Assembly (NCBI RefSeq): GCF_006335125.1
Contig: NZ_VDMO01000012.1
Location: forward strand, 1 to 64,000
From: Deinococcus radiopugnans ATCC 19172
Lineage (GTDB): Bacteria; Deinococcota; Deinococci; Deinococcales; Deinococcaceae
DNA length: 64,000 bases
Direction: 5' to 3'
Shown here: positions 52,067-60,571 of the stretch, piece by piece
How the letters are laid out: each line of letters begins with the position of its first letter
How positions within the stretch are numbered: position 1 is the first letter of the stretch
Position numbers and translations under genes: made by a program
The notes under the pieces: model-generated
Databases searched by the model: none
What the model was told of the DNA's origin: nothing
The model's input: the letters and a program-made list of their open reading frames with translations, nothing else

Positions 52067-54124
52067 ATGTCAAAACGTACGCCTGTCGCCACCCTGCTGC
52101 TCGGGCTGCTCGCTGCCTCTGCCCAGGCTGCACCGGCAAAAGTCAGCTTCGATCTCCTCCGCACGGTGCAGCCGGTCCATCTCGGCTCCGGCCCTCTGGC
52201 GCTGAGCGCGGACGGCCGGCGGTTGGCGGTCCTGGACCTCAACTCCACCGATACCCGAAAATCCAGTCTGGTCGTGCGCGAGGCACAGACCGGCCGGGAA
52301 CTGTGGCGGGTTCCGGCCCCCGACAGTTACGGTGAAAGGCTGGTGTTCAGCCCCGACGGTCAGACGCTGCTGCACCTCGGGCAGGCCGCCCGCGCTTACG
52401 ACGCGGCGACGGGCAAGCCACGCTGGGCCAGGACCGAGCCGAAAACGTCCTACACGGGCGCGATCTTCAGTTCGGACAGCTCAGCGGTCTACCTGTCGTC
52501 GCTGGAGAACTGGGCGACGCCTCACCTGACCCGGTTGGAGAGCACCGGTGGCGCGGCGAACTGGCAGGGGTTCGCCCCATCCGCTTCCAGCAAGGACGAA
52601 CACCCCATGGAGGGCTTCTACAGCCGGGTCACGGCCCTGACGTTGAATCCAGCAGGTGACCTCCTGGCTACGGGGTCCTTCGGCGGCGGTCTCGTGCTGC
52701 GCCGCCCGGACAGCAACGGTGCCACCACTATCCTGACTGACCCCCCCATCTCAAAACGGCCCACGCAGGCGGCGCTGGCAGGCAAGACCGCGCACGGCGG
52801 GCAGGTGCTGGGCCTCGTGTTTGCCCCCGACGGCAGCCTGATTTCCGGCGCGAACGACGGCACCGTCAAACGCTGGGAGGTGGCGAGTGGTCGGCGGCTG
52901 GCGTTGGCCTTGCTCCCGGGCGGTGTCCAGGCGATGACGCTGCTGCCGGATGCTCAGGGCCTGCTGGTCACTTCCAGCATGAAGGTGGTGCAGTTGAGGT
53001 TGCCCGACTTGCAGGAAGTGCGGCGCTTCAGCGGGCATGTCGGGCAAATCACCTCCCTGGCGACCAGCGGAAACACGGTCTGGACGTCCAGCCAGGACGG
53101 CACCACCAAGCGCTGGAAGCTGCAAAGTGGGCCAGAAGAGGCAACCTTTGGCCGGGTGAAGGTGGCAGCAGTCAGTCCCGACGGTCAAACCTTCGCGCTC
53201 AACCTGGGCGACTCGACGGTGCGCCTGACGGACGCGAAAGGCAACGCCCTGCGGACGTTGCGGGGCTTCGTCTCGCCGTCCAAGAAAGCCTGGGAACACA
53301 TCGGCGCGCGCTCGCTGGCGTTCAGTCCCGATGGAAAGACGCTGGCGGGCGGTGTGGTCAGCAAATTTCGCATGACCATGGAGTCGTATACCAGCGACAC
53401 CACCGGCTATCTGTGGGACGTGAAGACAGGCCAGGCCCTGCGTGCCCTGCCGGGGCTGCCCGGCGAGGCCGTGACCTTCAGCCCGGACGGCGAGCAACTG
53501 CTGGGCGTCAGCACCCAGGACGGGTCGGTGCCCGGGTATCAGGTGCGGCGGGTCAGCGACGGCGCGGTGCTGGCGAAACCCTGCGCCCCGTTCACACCTG
53601 ACCGCAGCAACCTGGTCGGTCCCTCCTGCCCAGTGGAGCGGGTGCGCGGCGCGTCCTGGGTAGGCCAGCGGGTGCGCGTGTTGAGCATGCCGGGCGACGC
53701 CGGGCGTCCAGCCACCTCCGTCAAGGACGCGGTGACGGGGAAGGTCCTCACGTCCTTGGGCAAACTTTGGCAAAACGGCCCGGCGATGGGAATCAGTCCG
53801 GACGGCACGCGGGTGGTCAGCCTCGCTCGCAACGGCTTGCGGGTCTGGAGCGGCGGCGGCCAACTACTCAAGACCTGGCCGGACATTCTCGATGCGCTGC
53901 CCTATAACAACGGCCCGCTGTTGTTCAGCCCGGACGGCCAGCGGTTCACCTACCCCGACCAGACCCTGAACCCGCCGAAGCTTCACAGCGCCCTGACCGG
54001 CGAGGTGCTGGGGACGCTGAATCAGAAGACCAGCGCCCTGGGCTTCGTGCAGCGGGGGCAGGCGCTGGTGACCCTCAGCCCGGACAGGGGCGTGCAATTG
54101 TGGCGCATCCGTGCGGCGAAGTGA
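52067..54124 (+). CDS. Large exported WD40-type beta-propeller protein
   Basis: 685 residues from ATG 52067 (an upstream GTG would add a non-signal region). Signal peptide to about 22 (LLLGLLAASAQAAP). Repeated blades of the form LAFSPDGKTLAGGVV...GYLWDVKTGQALRALPG and LVFAPDGSLISGANDGTVKR; about 10-14 repeats, enough for two propellers. It ends before a hairpin at 54144-54163. Confidence 0.75.
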   Translation: MSKRTPVATLLLGLLAASAQAAPAKVSFDLLRTVQPVHLGSGPLALSADGRRLAVLDLNSTDTRKSSLVVREAQTGRELWRVPAPDSYGERLVFSPDGQTLLHLGQAARAYDAATGKPRWARTEPKTSYTGAIFSSDSSAVYLSSLENWATPHLTRLESTGGAANWQGFAPSASSKDEHPMEGFYSRVTALTLNPAGDLLATGSFGGGLVLRRPDSNGATTILTDPPISKRPTQAALAGKTAHGGQVLGLVFAPDGSLISGANDGTVKRWEVASGRRLALALLPGGVQAMTLLPDAQGLLVTSSMKVVQLRLPDLQEVRRFSGHVGQITSLATSGNTVWTSSQDGTTKRWKLQSGPEEATFGRVKVAAVSPDGQTFALNLGDSTVRLTDAKGNALRTLRGFVSPSKKAWEHIGARSLAFSPDGKTLAGGVVSKFRMTMESYTSDTTGYLWDVKTGQALRALPGLPGEAVTFSPDGEQLLGVSTQDGSVPGYQVRRVSDGAVLAKPCAPFTPDRSNLVGPSCPVERVRGASWVGQRVRVLSMPGDAGRPATSVKDAVTGKVLTSLGKLWQNGPAMGISPDGTRVVSLARNGLRVWSGGGQLLKTWPDILDALPYNNGPLLFSPDGQRFTYPDQTLNPPKLHSALTGEVLGTLNQKTSALGFVQRGQALVTLSPDRGVQLWRIRAAK

Positions 54125-54143
54125 CGCCTGAGCAGAAAGCCGT

Positions 54144-54163
54144 CAGCCTGAACTGTCAGGCTG
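54144..54163 (+). terminator. Hairpin after the propeller genes
   Basis: CAGCCTGA (54144-54151) and TCAGGCTG (54156-54163), perfect 8-bp arms, 20 bases after the stop at 54124. No T-run. Confidence 0.45.
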
Positions 54164-54191
54164 GCCCTGCTCTATCCCACTGAGGCCACCC

Positions 54192-55487
54192 ATGAACCGG
54201 AAAACGTTTGTTCTGCTGCTCACCCTGCTGCCCTCCGCCGCGCTCGCCACGGACCTCCGGGTCTACCCAGCTTTTACCGAAGTGCAACAACCCGCGCCCC
54301 CTGACCTGACTTTCCCCTTCAGTCAGTGGCGCTGGATTCAGCCCGGCAGCTTCGCGGTCAGCGGCGGAACTCCGGCAGCCCTCTCGCTGCAACCCGCTGA
54401 ACTGGACTGGCTGCGGACTCAGGAAGGCAAGAGCGTGACCTGGGTGCAGGCCGGTCAACCCCCTGTTCAGGCCACCTTCGAGCGGGCCGACGACCTGCTG
54501 CTCAAGCTGAGCACTGGCGGGTATGTCAACGCCGGGCGCAGTGAGCTGGCGTTCAACGAAAAGCCCCCGGTGCAGGGGGGCGTCTCTCTGAAACTCAGTG
54601 GCCTCGATACGGTCAAGGGCGCCAAGCTGATCTACCGCACGCAGGCCCTGTCGTGGAAGCCGCGCTATGAACTCAACCTGAATGGGACGGCGGCAACGCT
54701 GGCGGCGCTGGCCCAGATCAGCAATCTCAGTGACCAGGTGTTCACCGCACAAAAAGTTGACCTCTACGGCGGCAGCGTGCAGCAGCAGTACCAACCTACG
54801 CCACTCCCCATGCCGGTGAGTGTGAGTGAAGCGCAAGCAGGGCGAACAGGGGCGGGACTCCTCACGTCAGCCGCTTCAAGTCCCGTGGCCCTCGACCAGA
54901 TCCGCAGCGTTGGCGAAGTGCGCGGTCTGCAAGGCTACGCCCTGCCCGGCGGCCTGAACATCGGACGCGGGGAATCGCTGACCTTGCCCTTCCTCCAGCC
55001 CAAGGTCAGCGCGTTCATCCGCTACGCCAGCGTGCAGTCGTATTTCGATGCTCAGAACCGCTCCGGTCAGACGAACCGCCATTACAAGTTCACGTCGTCA
55101 CAGTCCCTGCCCACCGGTTTGGTCGATGTGCGGGAAAGCGGCCTGCTGGTGGGCAGCGTCCAGCTTCCGGCGATTCAGGCGGGCAAACCGGTTGACCTCG
55201 ACCTCGGCGCCGATGCCGAACTCCGCTACGAGAAGACCGTCAAGCGCACGGGTCAGGAGAAGAACGAGAAGGGCCAAGTGCTCAACAGCACCTATCAGGT
55301 GACGTACACCCTGGTCAGTACCAAGAGGACGGCTACGCGGGTCAATGTCCGTGAGCAGCTCTATGGGCGCAGCGTCTCGGTGAACGGTCAGGCCGCGCAG
55401 AACGGGCAGATCACGCTGACCCGTCAGGTGGACGTGCCCGCTGGGGGCAAGGCCAGCCTGGGCTTCAAGCTCAAAATCATGAATTGA
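54192..55487 (+). CDS. Exported DUF4139-type protein
   Basis: 431 residues; signal peptide 1-19 (LLPSAALATD). The DUF4139 core is recognisable (about 135-420): LIYRTQALSWKPRYELNLNG, GLNIGRGESLTLPFLQPKVS and the closing DVPAGGKASLGFKLKI. Family members are exported beta-rich proteins of unknown function. It stands alone after the propeller operon. Confidence 0.7.
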   Translation: MNRKTFVLLLTLLPSAALATDLRVYPAFTEVQQPAPPDLTFPFSQWRWIQPGSFAVSGGTPAALSLQPAELDWLRTQEGKSVTWVQAGQPPVQATFERADDLLLKLSTGGYVNAGRSELAFNEKPPVQGGVSLKLSGLDTVKGAKLIYRTQALSWKPRYELNLNGTAATLAALAQISNLSDQVFTAQKVDLYGGSVQQQYQPTPLPMPVSVSEAQAGRTGAGLLTSAASSPVALDQIRSVGEVRGLQGYALPGGLNIGRGESLTLPFLQPKVSAFIRYASVQSYFDAQNRSGQTNRHYKFTSSQSLPTGLVDVRESGLLVGSVQLPAIQAGKPVDLDLGADAELRYEKTVKRTGQEKNEKGQVLNSTYQVTYTLVSTKRTATRVNVREQLYGRSVSVNGQAAQNGQITLTRQVDVPAGGKASLGFKLKIMN

Positions 55488-55671
55488 TGCTGCCCGCTTT
55501 ATGGTGACCCAGGGGGCACCTGGGGACGGTGATGCTGGGCCAGACCTCCTCAATGGCTCGCTGCGCCGTCCATCATCCAACAGCGCAGTGGTGTGGGCGT
55601 GCCCGAGCCTGTGCAGCGTGCGGGCACCTTCGGGGGGCCACTGAGCGTCCCGCTGAAAAGACGCTCGCTGC

Positions 55672-56346
55672 CTACTGCCCATCCCCCTCCTTCGACACTC
55701 GTCGCAGGACATTCCGCACCTGAACGGGGCGCCAGAGTTTGCCCATCACCGTCCGGTGGCCCTCGGCGTTCAATCGGTCCGCGATCCGCTGCAAGGTCAG
55801 GCCCTGCGCCCGCAGCACCTGGATGTAACCGCTGACCAGCCTGTAGGCCTCCACCGCACTGCTCCGCCGCGCTTGCGCGCCCCGCTGCCGGGCCTCGGGG
55901 GTCAGGTTCTCCGGCGTGCCCAGTTTGACCCCTCTGGCTTTGGCCGCCGTCAACGCGTCCTTGGTGCGGGTGGAGATCATCCGGGCTTCCTTCTCGGCCA
56001 CGGCCGCCAGAATGTGCACAGTCAACGAATCCACCTCGGGCAGGTCCACGGCGGTAAAGCGCACCCGGCTTTCCATCAAACCCGAAACAAAATGGACGTT
56101 GCGGGCCAGGCGGTCGAGCTTGGCGATCAAGAGTTCGGCGCCGTCCCGCCGGGCGTGTTCCAGGGCGCTGGCCAGTTCGGGGCGGTGACGCTTGTTGGTG
56201 CCGGTCTCGATCTCGGTAAACGAAGCGGTGACCTCGTAGCCTCGGGCTCGGGCGAAGGCGGCCACGTTCGCCTGCTGGGCTTCGAGGCCCAGCCCCGAGG
56301 CGGCCTGTTTCTGGCGGGAGACCCGGTAGTAGGCGACGGCTTTCAT
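55672..56346 (-). CDS. Serine recombinase (resolvase family)
   Basis: 224 residues from ATG 56346 (MKAVAYYRVSRQKQAASGLG), with nucleophile Ser10, catalytic arginines in AKLDRLARN, and a long C-terminal segment with a recombinase-type helix-turn-helix (LRAQGLTLQRIADRLNAEGH). A hairpin GAGCGTC/GACGCTC (55643-55666) follows the stop. No adjacent inverted ends of a transposon were found; it may be a plasmid multimer resolvase. Confidence 0.8.
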   Translation of the reverse strand: MKAVAYYRVSRQKQAASGLGLEAQQANVAAFARARGYEVTASFTEIETGTNKRHRPELASALEHARRDGAELLIAKLDRLARNVHFVSGLMESRVRFTAVDLPEVDSLTVHILAAVAEKEARMISTRTKDALTAAKARGVKLGTPENLTPEARQRGAQARRSSAVEAYRLVSGYIQVLRAQGLTLQRIADRLNAEGHRTVMGKLWRPVQVRNVLRRVSKEGDGQ

Positions 56347-56449
56347 GGGTACGGGTAGTATAAAGGTCCACGAATGACCGTTCAAGGAGCTTTATAACAC
56401 CCGTGCTGTTCACAGCGTATATACTCACATGTAGATACGGAGGTTCGCC

Positions 56450-56686
56450 ATGACCACAGCCAAAGTCTTCCAGAGTGGCAACTCCCAGGCCGTTCGCCTG
56501 CCCCGCGAAATGCGGCTCGATGTCAGTGAGGTGGAAGTGACCCGTCACGGTGACCTGCTGATTCTCAGACCCCTGCGCCCGGAAGCCACCCTCGCCTCCG
56601 CCTTCGACGCTCTGGCCGGAATCGGGGACGACTTCCTCCCGGAAGGCCGCCAGCAAGGGGAGACCCAGGAGCGCGAGACGCTTTGA
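56450..56686 (+). CDS. vapB: VapB-type antitoxin (AbrB fold)
   Basis: 78 residues: MTTAKVFQSGNSQAVRLPRE, the SpoVT/AbrB swapped-hairpin signature, then a C-terminal toxin-binding tail. GGAGG lies eight bases before the ATG. The upstream segment GCGTATATACTCACATGTAG is AT-rich and probably holds the autoregulated promoter. Confidence 0.85.
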   Translation: MTTAKVFQSGNSQAVRLPREMRLDVSEVEVTRHGDLLILRPLRPEATLASAFDALAGIGDDFLPEGRQQGETQERETL

Positions 56687-57096
56687 GCCCGTCCCTGCGC
56701 TACCTGCTCGACACCAACATCTGCATCTTCATCATCAAGAACAAACCCGCCATGGTCCGGGAACGGTTGGACGGACTGCGGCCCGGTGAGGTGGGGTTGA
56801 GCGCCGTCACCGAGGCCGAGTTGCTACACGGAGTCTATAAAAGCGCGCGGGTGGATCACAACCTCGCGGCCGTGCTGGACTTCGCCTCGCAGCTGGTGGT
56901 GGTTCCCTTTGATTCGCAGGTCACGGACGCGTATGGACGCATCCGGGCCAGGCTGGAACAGATCGGGCAGCCCATCGGCCCACTCGATTTTCAGATTGCG
57001 GCCACAGCGGTGGCCCACGGCCTGACCCTGGTGACCAACAACACCCGCGAATTTGCACGGGTGCCGGGTCTGAGGATTGAGGACTGGGCGCTCTAA
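56683..57096 (+). CDS. vapC: VapC-type PIN-domain ribonuclease toxin
   Basis: 137 residues from a TTG overlapping vapB. Acidic metal-binding residues: Asp10 (LLDTNICIFI), Glu in AVTEAELLHGV, Asp in IGPLDFQIAA, and the closing TLVTNNTREFARVPGL. VapC enzymes cut tRNA or rRNA. Complete length. Confidence 0.9.
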   Translation: MSPSLRYLLDTNICIFIIKNKPAMVRERLDGLRPGEVGLSAVTEAELLHGVYKSARVDHNLAAVLDFASQLVVVPFDSQVTDAYGRIRARLEQIGQPIGPLDFQIAATAVAHGLTLVTNNTREFARVPGLRIEDWAL

Positions 57097-57136
57097 AGTC
57101 CGTCAACGGAAGCGCTGCCTCAAGCATGAGTGGGTG

Positions 57137-57403
57137 TCAGCCAGGATGCTGAGCTGCCCGGTCCCGCTCAAGGGCCTCGGTGTACCACTCTGGTATCCAG
57201 TCAGCCACCTGAGACGGTTCAATGCTCAGGGCGTAAGCCAGTTTGTAGGCCATGTTCATGCCGGGTTCCCGGCGGCCCTTTTCGTAATCCCCCACAGAGC
57301 CCTTGGTCAGCCCCACCGCCCCAGCAAGCTGTTCCAGGGTCAGCCCCCGCTCCAGGCGCCACTCCCGCAAGGTTTTCACCCGTTTGTCCTTGACCTCTGC
57401 CAT
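57137..57403 (-). CDS. XRE-family transcriptional regulator
   Basis: 88 residues with a Cro/C1 helix-turn-helix at about 12-65 (LREWRLERGLTLEQLAGAVG, LTKGSVGDYEKGRREPGMNM). It is the only classic DNA-binding repressor in the plasmid-type part of the window, so it is one candidate for the palindrome at sites 1-3; that link is inference. Confidence 0.8.
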   Translation of the reverse strand: MAEVKDKRVKTLREWRLERGLTLEQLAGAVGLTKGSVGDYEKGRREPGMNMAYKLAYALSIEPSQVADWIPEWYTEALERDRAAQHPG

Positions 57404-57469
57404 ATACTCCTAAGCGCTCCTTCCTGTCCGGGAGGGCCGGTCTGTCCCACCGTGGGACGGGCCGTTTTG

Positions 57470-57964
57470 CTATTGGGCCGCATCGTACCGAATCGGAGGC
57501 AGAGTTTCATGGTGGTAGAGCGGCGTGCCTGGCAACGCCGATTCGGACACGAAGCCGCGCCACACCGTAAAGGCCGCTTCGCCACCGACGTGGTCCTGGA
57601 AGTGGCGCAGCAGGCGGCAGCCTTTCGGCACGATCTCGAACCCTACGCCGTCGCTGGGCCTGAACGGGGGATGAACCCGGACGCTCTTTTCCTGGACAAA
57701 GCGGCGGCCATCTTCACCGGCATGGTGAACCATCAACAGGGAGGGGGGTTCATGCAGCGGCACGCGGGCCTGGATGCCCTCGTAGACGGGGATAGACTGC
57801 CAGCGCTGGGCATGGAAAGACTCGCGCACATCCAAGTGGACGCTGCGGGCCAACGCTTTGGCACCGCAGTGGAGATTGTCATCGGACTCGATCATCTGCA
57901 CGAGCCTGAAGATGTCGTGCATCAGGCGCTGCCGGTACCCGTCGCGGGTGGTGGGAAAGGTCAT
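57470..57964 (-). CDS. Uncharacterised plasmid protein
   Basis: 164 residues from ATG 57964 (GAGGAGG eight bases upstream). MTFPTTRDGYRQRLMHDIFR; alpha/beta with several His/Arg (RSVHLDVRESFHAQRWQSIP). No family recognised. Confidence 0.55.
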   Translation of the reverse strand: MTFPTTRDGYRQRLMHDIFRLVQMIESDDNLHCGAKALARSVHLDVRESFHAQRWQSIPVYEGIQARVPLHEPPSLLMVHHAGEDGRRFVQEKSVRVHPPFRPSDGVGFEIVPKGCRLLRHFQDHVGGEAAFTVWRGFVSESALPGTPLYHHETLPPIRYDAAQ

Positions 57965-58033
57965 GCGTGCGCCTCCTCGGAGGTGGCCCGGCAGCCGCGC
58001 TGCCCGGCGAACATCTTGGGGGTGACGGACAAC

Positions 58034-58231
58034 TCAGGCGATTCGCGTGGCCGCTGCCTGAAAGGGGCTTTCGGAAAGTGCGCCGAGCCTCACGGCGGCA
58101 GCGGCCCTGGCGGCGTCCGTGGTGCTGAGGAGCGGCTGATGGGACTGCCCTTCGGCAGAGAAGATGGCCCCATCACGTGGGGTCAGAGCGCTCAGTGAAT
58201 TGCCAGACCTTGAGGCCAGTACACCTGGCAA
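58034..58231 (-). CDS. Small doubtful ORF
   Basis: Up to 65 codons (SLSALTPRDGAIFSAEGQSH, LLSTTDAARAAAAVRLGALS) with no good start; composition looks coding. It may be the second half of the broken gene upstream or a separate small gene. Confidence 0.3.
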   Translation of the reverse strand: MPGVLASRSGNSLSALTPRDGAIFSAEGQSHQPLLSTTDAARAAAAVRLGALSESPFQAAATRIA

Positions 58232-58427
58232 CCCAGACGGGGATCAGTCTTCCCTTGCTGTTGACGCTCTCGGATCGCCACCATATAGGCCTTTGAATCG
58301 CCGCTGTGGGACCGCTCCACCGTGACCCTGAAGCCGTCGCGCCCCATGGCATCCATGTGGACAGCCCCATGCCGCTGGGCCGTCGCCTGCCCGCCGAGGC
58401 GTCCGCGTGCTGCCAGCGATCCGTCAT
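58196..58427 (-). pseudogene. Frameshifted small plasmid gene behind promoter site 3
   Basis: The ATG at 58427 has a good site (AAAGGAG) and the same leader as the J-domain gene, but its frame (MTDRWQHADASAGRRRPSG) turns unlike coding sequence. The alternative frame gives HMDAMGRDGFRVTVERSHSG and onward to a TGA at 58196, with no start of its own. A frameshift near the beginning is the simplest reading. Confidence 0.45.
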
Positions 58428-58463
58428 GACTCTTCGCTCCTTTGCCCTGTCCGGGGTAGGTTA

Positions 58464-58492
58464 ATAGTACCTCAAATGCGGCACCACTTCAA
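58464..58492 (-). promoter_or_regulatory. Promoter with palindromic operator in the spacer (site 3, degenerate)
   Basis: TTGAAG (58492-58487), 17 bases, TACTAT (58469-58464). The palindrome is imperfect (three changes on one arm) but the leader CCCCGGACAGGGCAAAGGAG is the same as at site 2. Confidence 0.7.
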
Positions 58493-58532
58493 GCCTTTTC
58501 CCTTCTAGGACAAAATTCGCCTTCTCCCTTTC

Positions 58533-58741
58533 TTTGCTGAAGCTGCTGTCAAGCGGGGCCGCCGAAAGCGGCCCCGTCGTCACCCGGCCTCCCTCTGGCC
58601 GGGTTTGACAGCGTTTTGCATGCCCTACCATCCTAGAGGCCGCAGGCCATAGAAAAATGTCAGGGGAGGCGCGCCCTTTTTTCTGTGGCGCACGTCGGTC
58701 CGGCAAGGACTCCGCCCGTTGAACATGACCGCAGGGAGCAG
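58533..58741 (+). ncRNA. Structured non-coding element, copy 2
   Basis: Same architecture as copy 1: GCTGTCAA (58545-58552) / TTGACAGC (58605-58612) enclosing GGGGCCGC-GCGGCCCC and CCCGGCC-GGCCGGG, then CCATAGAAAAA (58647-58657) with TTTTTTCTGTGG (58677-58688). In the last stem the fourth pair is G-C in copy 1 and U-G here, and the first inner hairpin has changed loop and longer stem, as expected when structure is selected. Each copy stands just beyond a palindromic promoter. Confidence 0.55.
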
Positions 58742-58828
58742 CAGAATTGTGCTCCGTTGATCGCGAGGGAGAATCAATATCCACAACGCTTTTGATCGCT
58801 CAGGACCACATCACCCTATATAAGAAGC

Positions 58829-58857
58829 GTGGACACCAGTTTTTGGCCGGTGTCCAC
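58829..58857. terminator. 9-bp perfect hairpin
   Basis: GTGGACACC (58829-58837) and GGTGTCCAC (58849-58857). It lies about 60 bases beyond the stop of the gene at 58919 and may terminate it. Confidence 0.55.
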
Positions 58858-58918
58858 ATCGCTTGGATTCTTCTCTAGCTTTGATTATTCAGATCAGACA
58901 GACCAGAGAGGAGCCTCC

Positions 58919-59476
58919 TCAGCTTCCGCTGTTCACCGCATTCGGATCGACAGTGCCGCTGTCCGCCTGCCCGGCTGCGTCATCCGCATCATTGTCGTTG
59001 AGACTGCCGTGGTGCCCGCCGAAGCCGTGCATCCCGCGCCCACCGCCGTGACCACCCATGCCGCGTCCCAGCATGCCGAAAGGATTGGTTGCCAGTCGAG
59101 TCTTCATCTCGGTGGCGCGGTTGCTGGCGATATCGCCCGCCTTGACGCCTTGATCAATGGTGGCGGTGCCTGCGGCTAGCGCGGCGGCCTTGAGCTTGTC
59201 CAGGCTGATGCCCAGCCCAGCGGCCAACTTCTGGAGGTAGACATCGGCATAGTTGGTGCCGCTCTGGGTTGTAGGTACGGTCTGGGTGCTGGTGCCGCCT
59301 GGGGTCTGGTTGCGCTGACCCGGTTGCGTGGGCTGCACCCGTTGCGTCTGTGCCTGTGCTGTGGCGCTTGCAGTGGCCGTGCCCGCCTGCTGTGCCAGTA
59401 CCGCGCCCACGGTCAGGGGCAGGGCGGCCAGAGCAATCAGGGGCGTCTTGCGGAAGATGGTCTTGAATCGGCTCAT
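58919..59476 (-). CDS. Exported Gly/His-rich protein
   Basis: 185 residues; signal peptide 1-28 (LIALAALPLTVGAVLAQ), a Gln/Thr/Pro-rich linker, a helical domain (about 75-130; YADVYLQKLAAGLGISLDKL) and a Gly/His-rich tail (GRGMGGHGGGRGMHGFGGHH) that could bind metal. No named family. About 550 bases to the next gene (60025) contain no gene I can support. Confidence 0.6.
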   Translation of the reverse strand: MSRFKTIFRKTPLIALAALPLTVGAVLAQQAGTATASATAQAQTQRVQPTQPGQRNQTPGGTSTQTVPTTQSGTNYADVYLQKLAAGLGISLDKLKAAALAAGTATIDQGVKAGDIASNRATEMKTRLATNPFGMLGRGMGGHGGGRGMHGFGGHHGSLNDNDADDAAGQADSGTVDPNAVNSGS

Positions 59477-60024
59477 GTTCAGTTCTCCTTGAAAGGTGTG
59501 GGCCAGAAACGCTTTCTGGCCCTGGACTCAGCCTCTCAGCAGGACAACAAGAAAGGTCCCACAGCACGCGAAGAAACGGCGAAGGTGGACCGGAGAGGCA
59601 CGCGGAGTCGGCAGCCGGTAAAAGCGTGCGTGCTCTACGCACTGGGGACGCCACCTTGGTGGGAGTGGCCAGTGGCCTCTGGCAGCCTGGAATTCCAGGG
59701 AGTGACACACGGGAAGATGCGTGCTTATGTCGTGGTGGGACAGGAGGGGCAAGCCGGTTGCTCCAACACGAATTGGGCGGGAGTTGCGCGCTGGCTGGAG
59801 CGTTTCGGCTCCGTCCTGGACCAGCAGTGGCCGCCGAATACCTGAGCAATTTGACGGGGACAGGAGAACTGAGGGCTTCATTTGAGCGTCCCCGGCAGGA
59901 ATCCGCGCCTCTACGCCAAACCTGCACTCTTCCTCCACCGCTTCTGAACACGTCCGCCGCATTCTGGGTTCAGGAGGGCAAACGCGGCCAGCAGGCCACC
60001 GCCCACATCCCAAGGAGCCTCACC
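59477..60024. other. Intergenic, no supported gene
   Basis: Long frames exist on both strands, but none has a good start, recognisable domain or consistent composition. It contains the ribosome-binding sites of the flanking genes and presumably their promoters. Confidence 0.4.
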
Positions 60025-60423
60025 ATGAAGAAGCTGATTCTGACCACCCTGACTGCCCTGACCCTCGCTACCACCGCCTTCGCCGCCCCAGTAGCCGAAC
60101 CTGTGACCGCGATGGGCGGCGACGGGATTTACACCATGCTCTATACCGAGAGTGCGTGGATGTCGCTGATTGTCCCGATGGCCGATCTGAATTACGTCTT
60201 GCCGAGCGATCTGAGCCTGGCGGTCAGCGGGCTGCCGAGCGGCACCACCATCACGCTGGACAGCGTGACCCAGCAGGGCGATCTGGCGCTGTTCCACGTC
60301 ACGGTTAGCCGCGCGGACGAGAGCGTGGGCGTCAATGACACCGCCGTTATCGACGTGCAGTCGGGTGGGCAGACGCTGACGACTGTGAGCATCCCGGTGA
60401 TGGGCGTGGCCTACGATCAGTAA
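60025..60423 (+). CDS. Small exported protein
   Basis: 132 residues from ATG 60025 (AAGGAG seven bases upstream). Signal peptide 1-21 (LTTLTALTLATTAFAAP). The remainder is beta-rich (LSLAVSGLPSGTTITLDSVT, TAVIDVQSGGQTLTTVSIPV). Function unknown. A strong terminator follows. Confidence 0.65.
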   Translation: MKKLILTTLTALTLATTAFAAPVAEPVTAMGGDGIYTMLYTESAWMSLIVPMADLNYVLPSDLSLAVSGLPSGTTITLDSVTQQGDLALFHVTVSRADESVGVNDTAVIDVQSGGQTLTTVSIPVMGVAYDQ

Positions 60424-60444
60424 TGACCCACAGCAAGAGCAAGA

Positions 60445-60468
60445 GAGGCGCGCTTGAAAGCGCGCCTC
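60445..60468 (+). terminator. Intrinsic terminator
   Basis: GAGGCGCGCT-TGAA-AGCGCGCCTC, perfect 10-bp stem followed by TTTGCTG, 22 bases after the stop at 60423. Confidence 0.75.
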
Positions 60469-60571
60469 TTTGCTGTAGTGCGTGAGAACCCGTGGGTTTG
60501 GCACTACGTTTTGAGCTGCGGCGGGAGGGGGCGACCCTCCTCACAGCAGTGTCGCCCCCTCCAGTTCTCCC

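Noticed and set aside
59324..59845. 173-codon plus-strand frame
   Set aside because: It overlaps the exported protein gene at 58919-59476 antisense and continues into gene-free sequence without a supported start.
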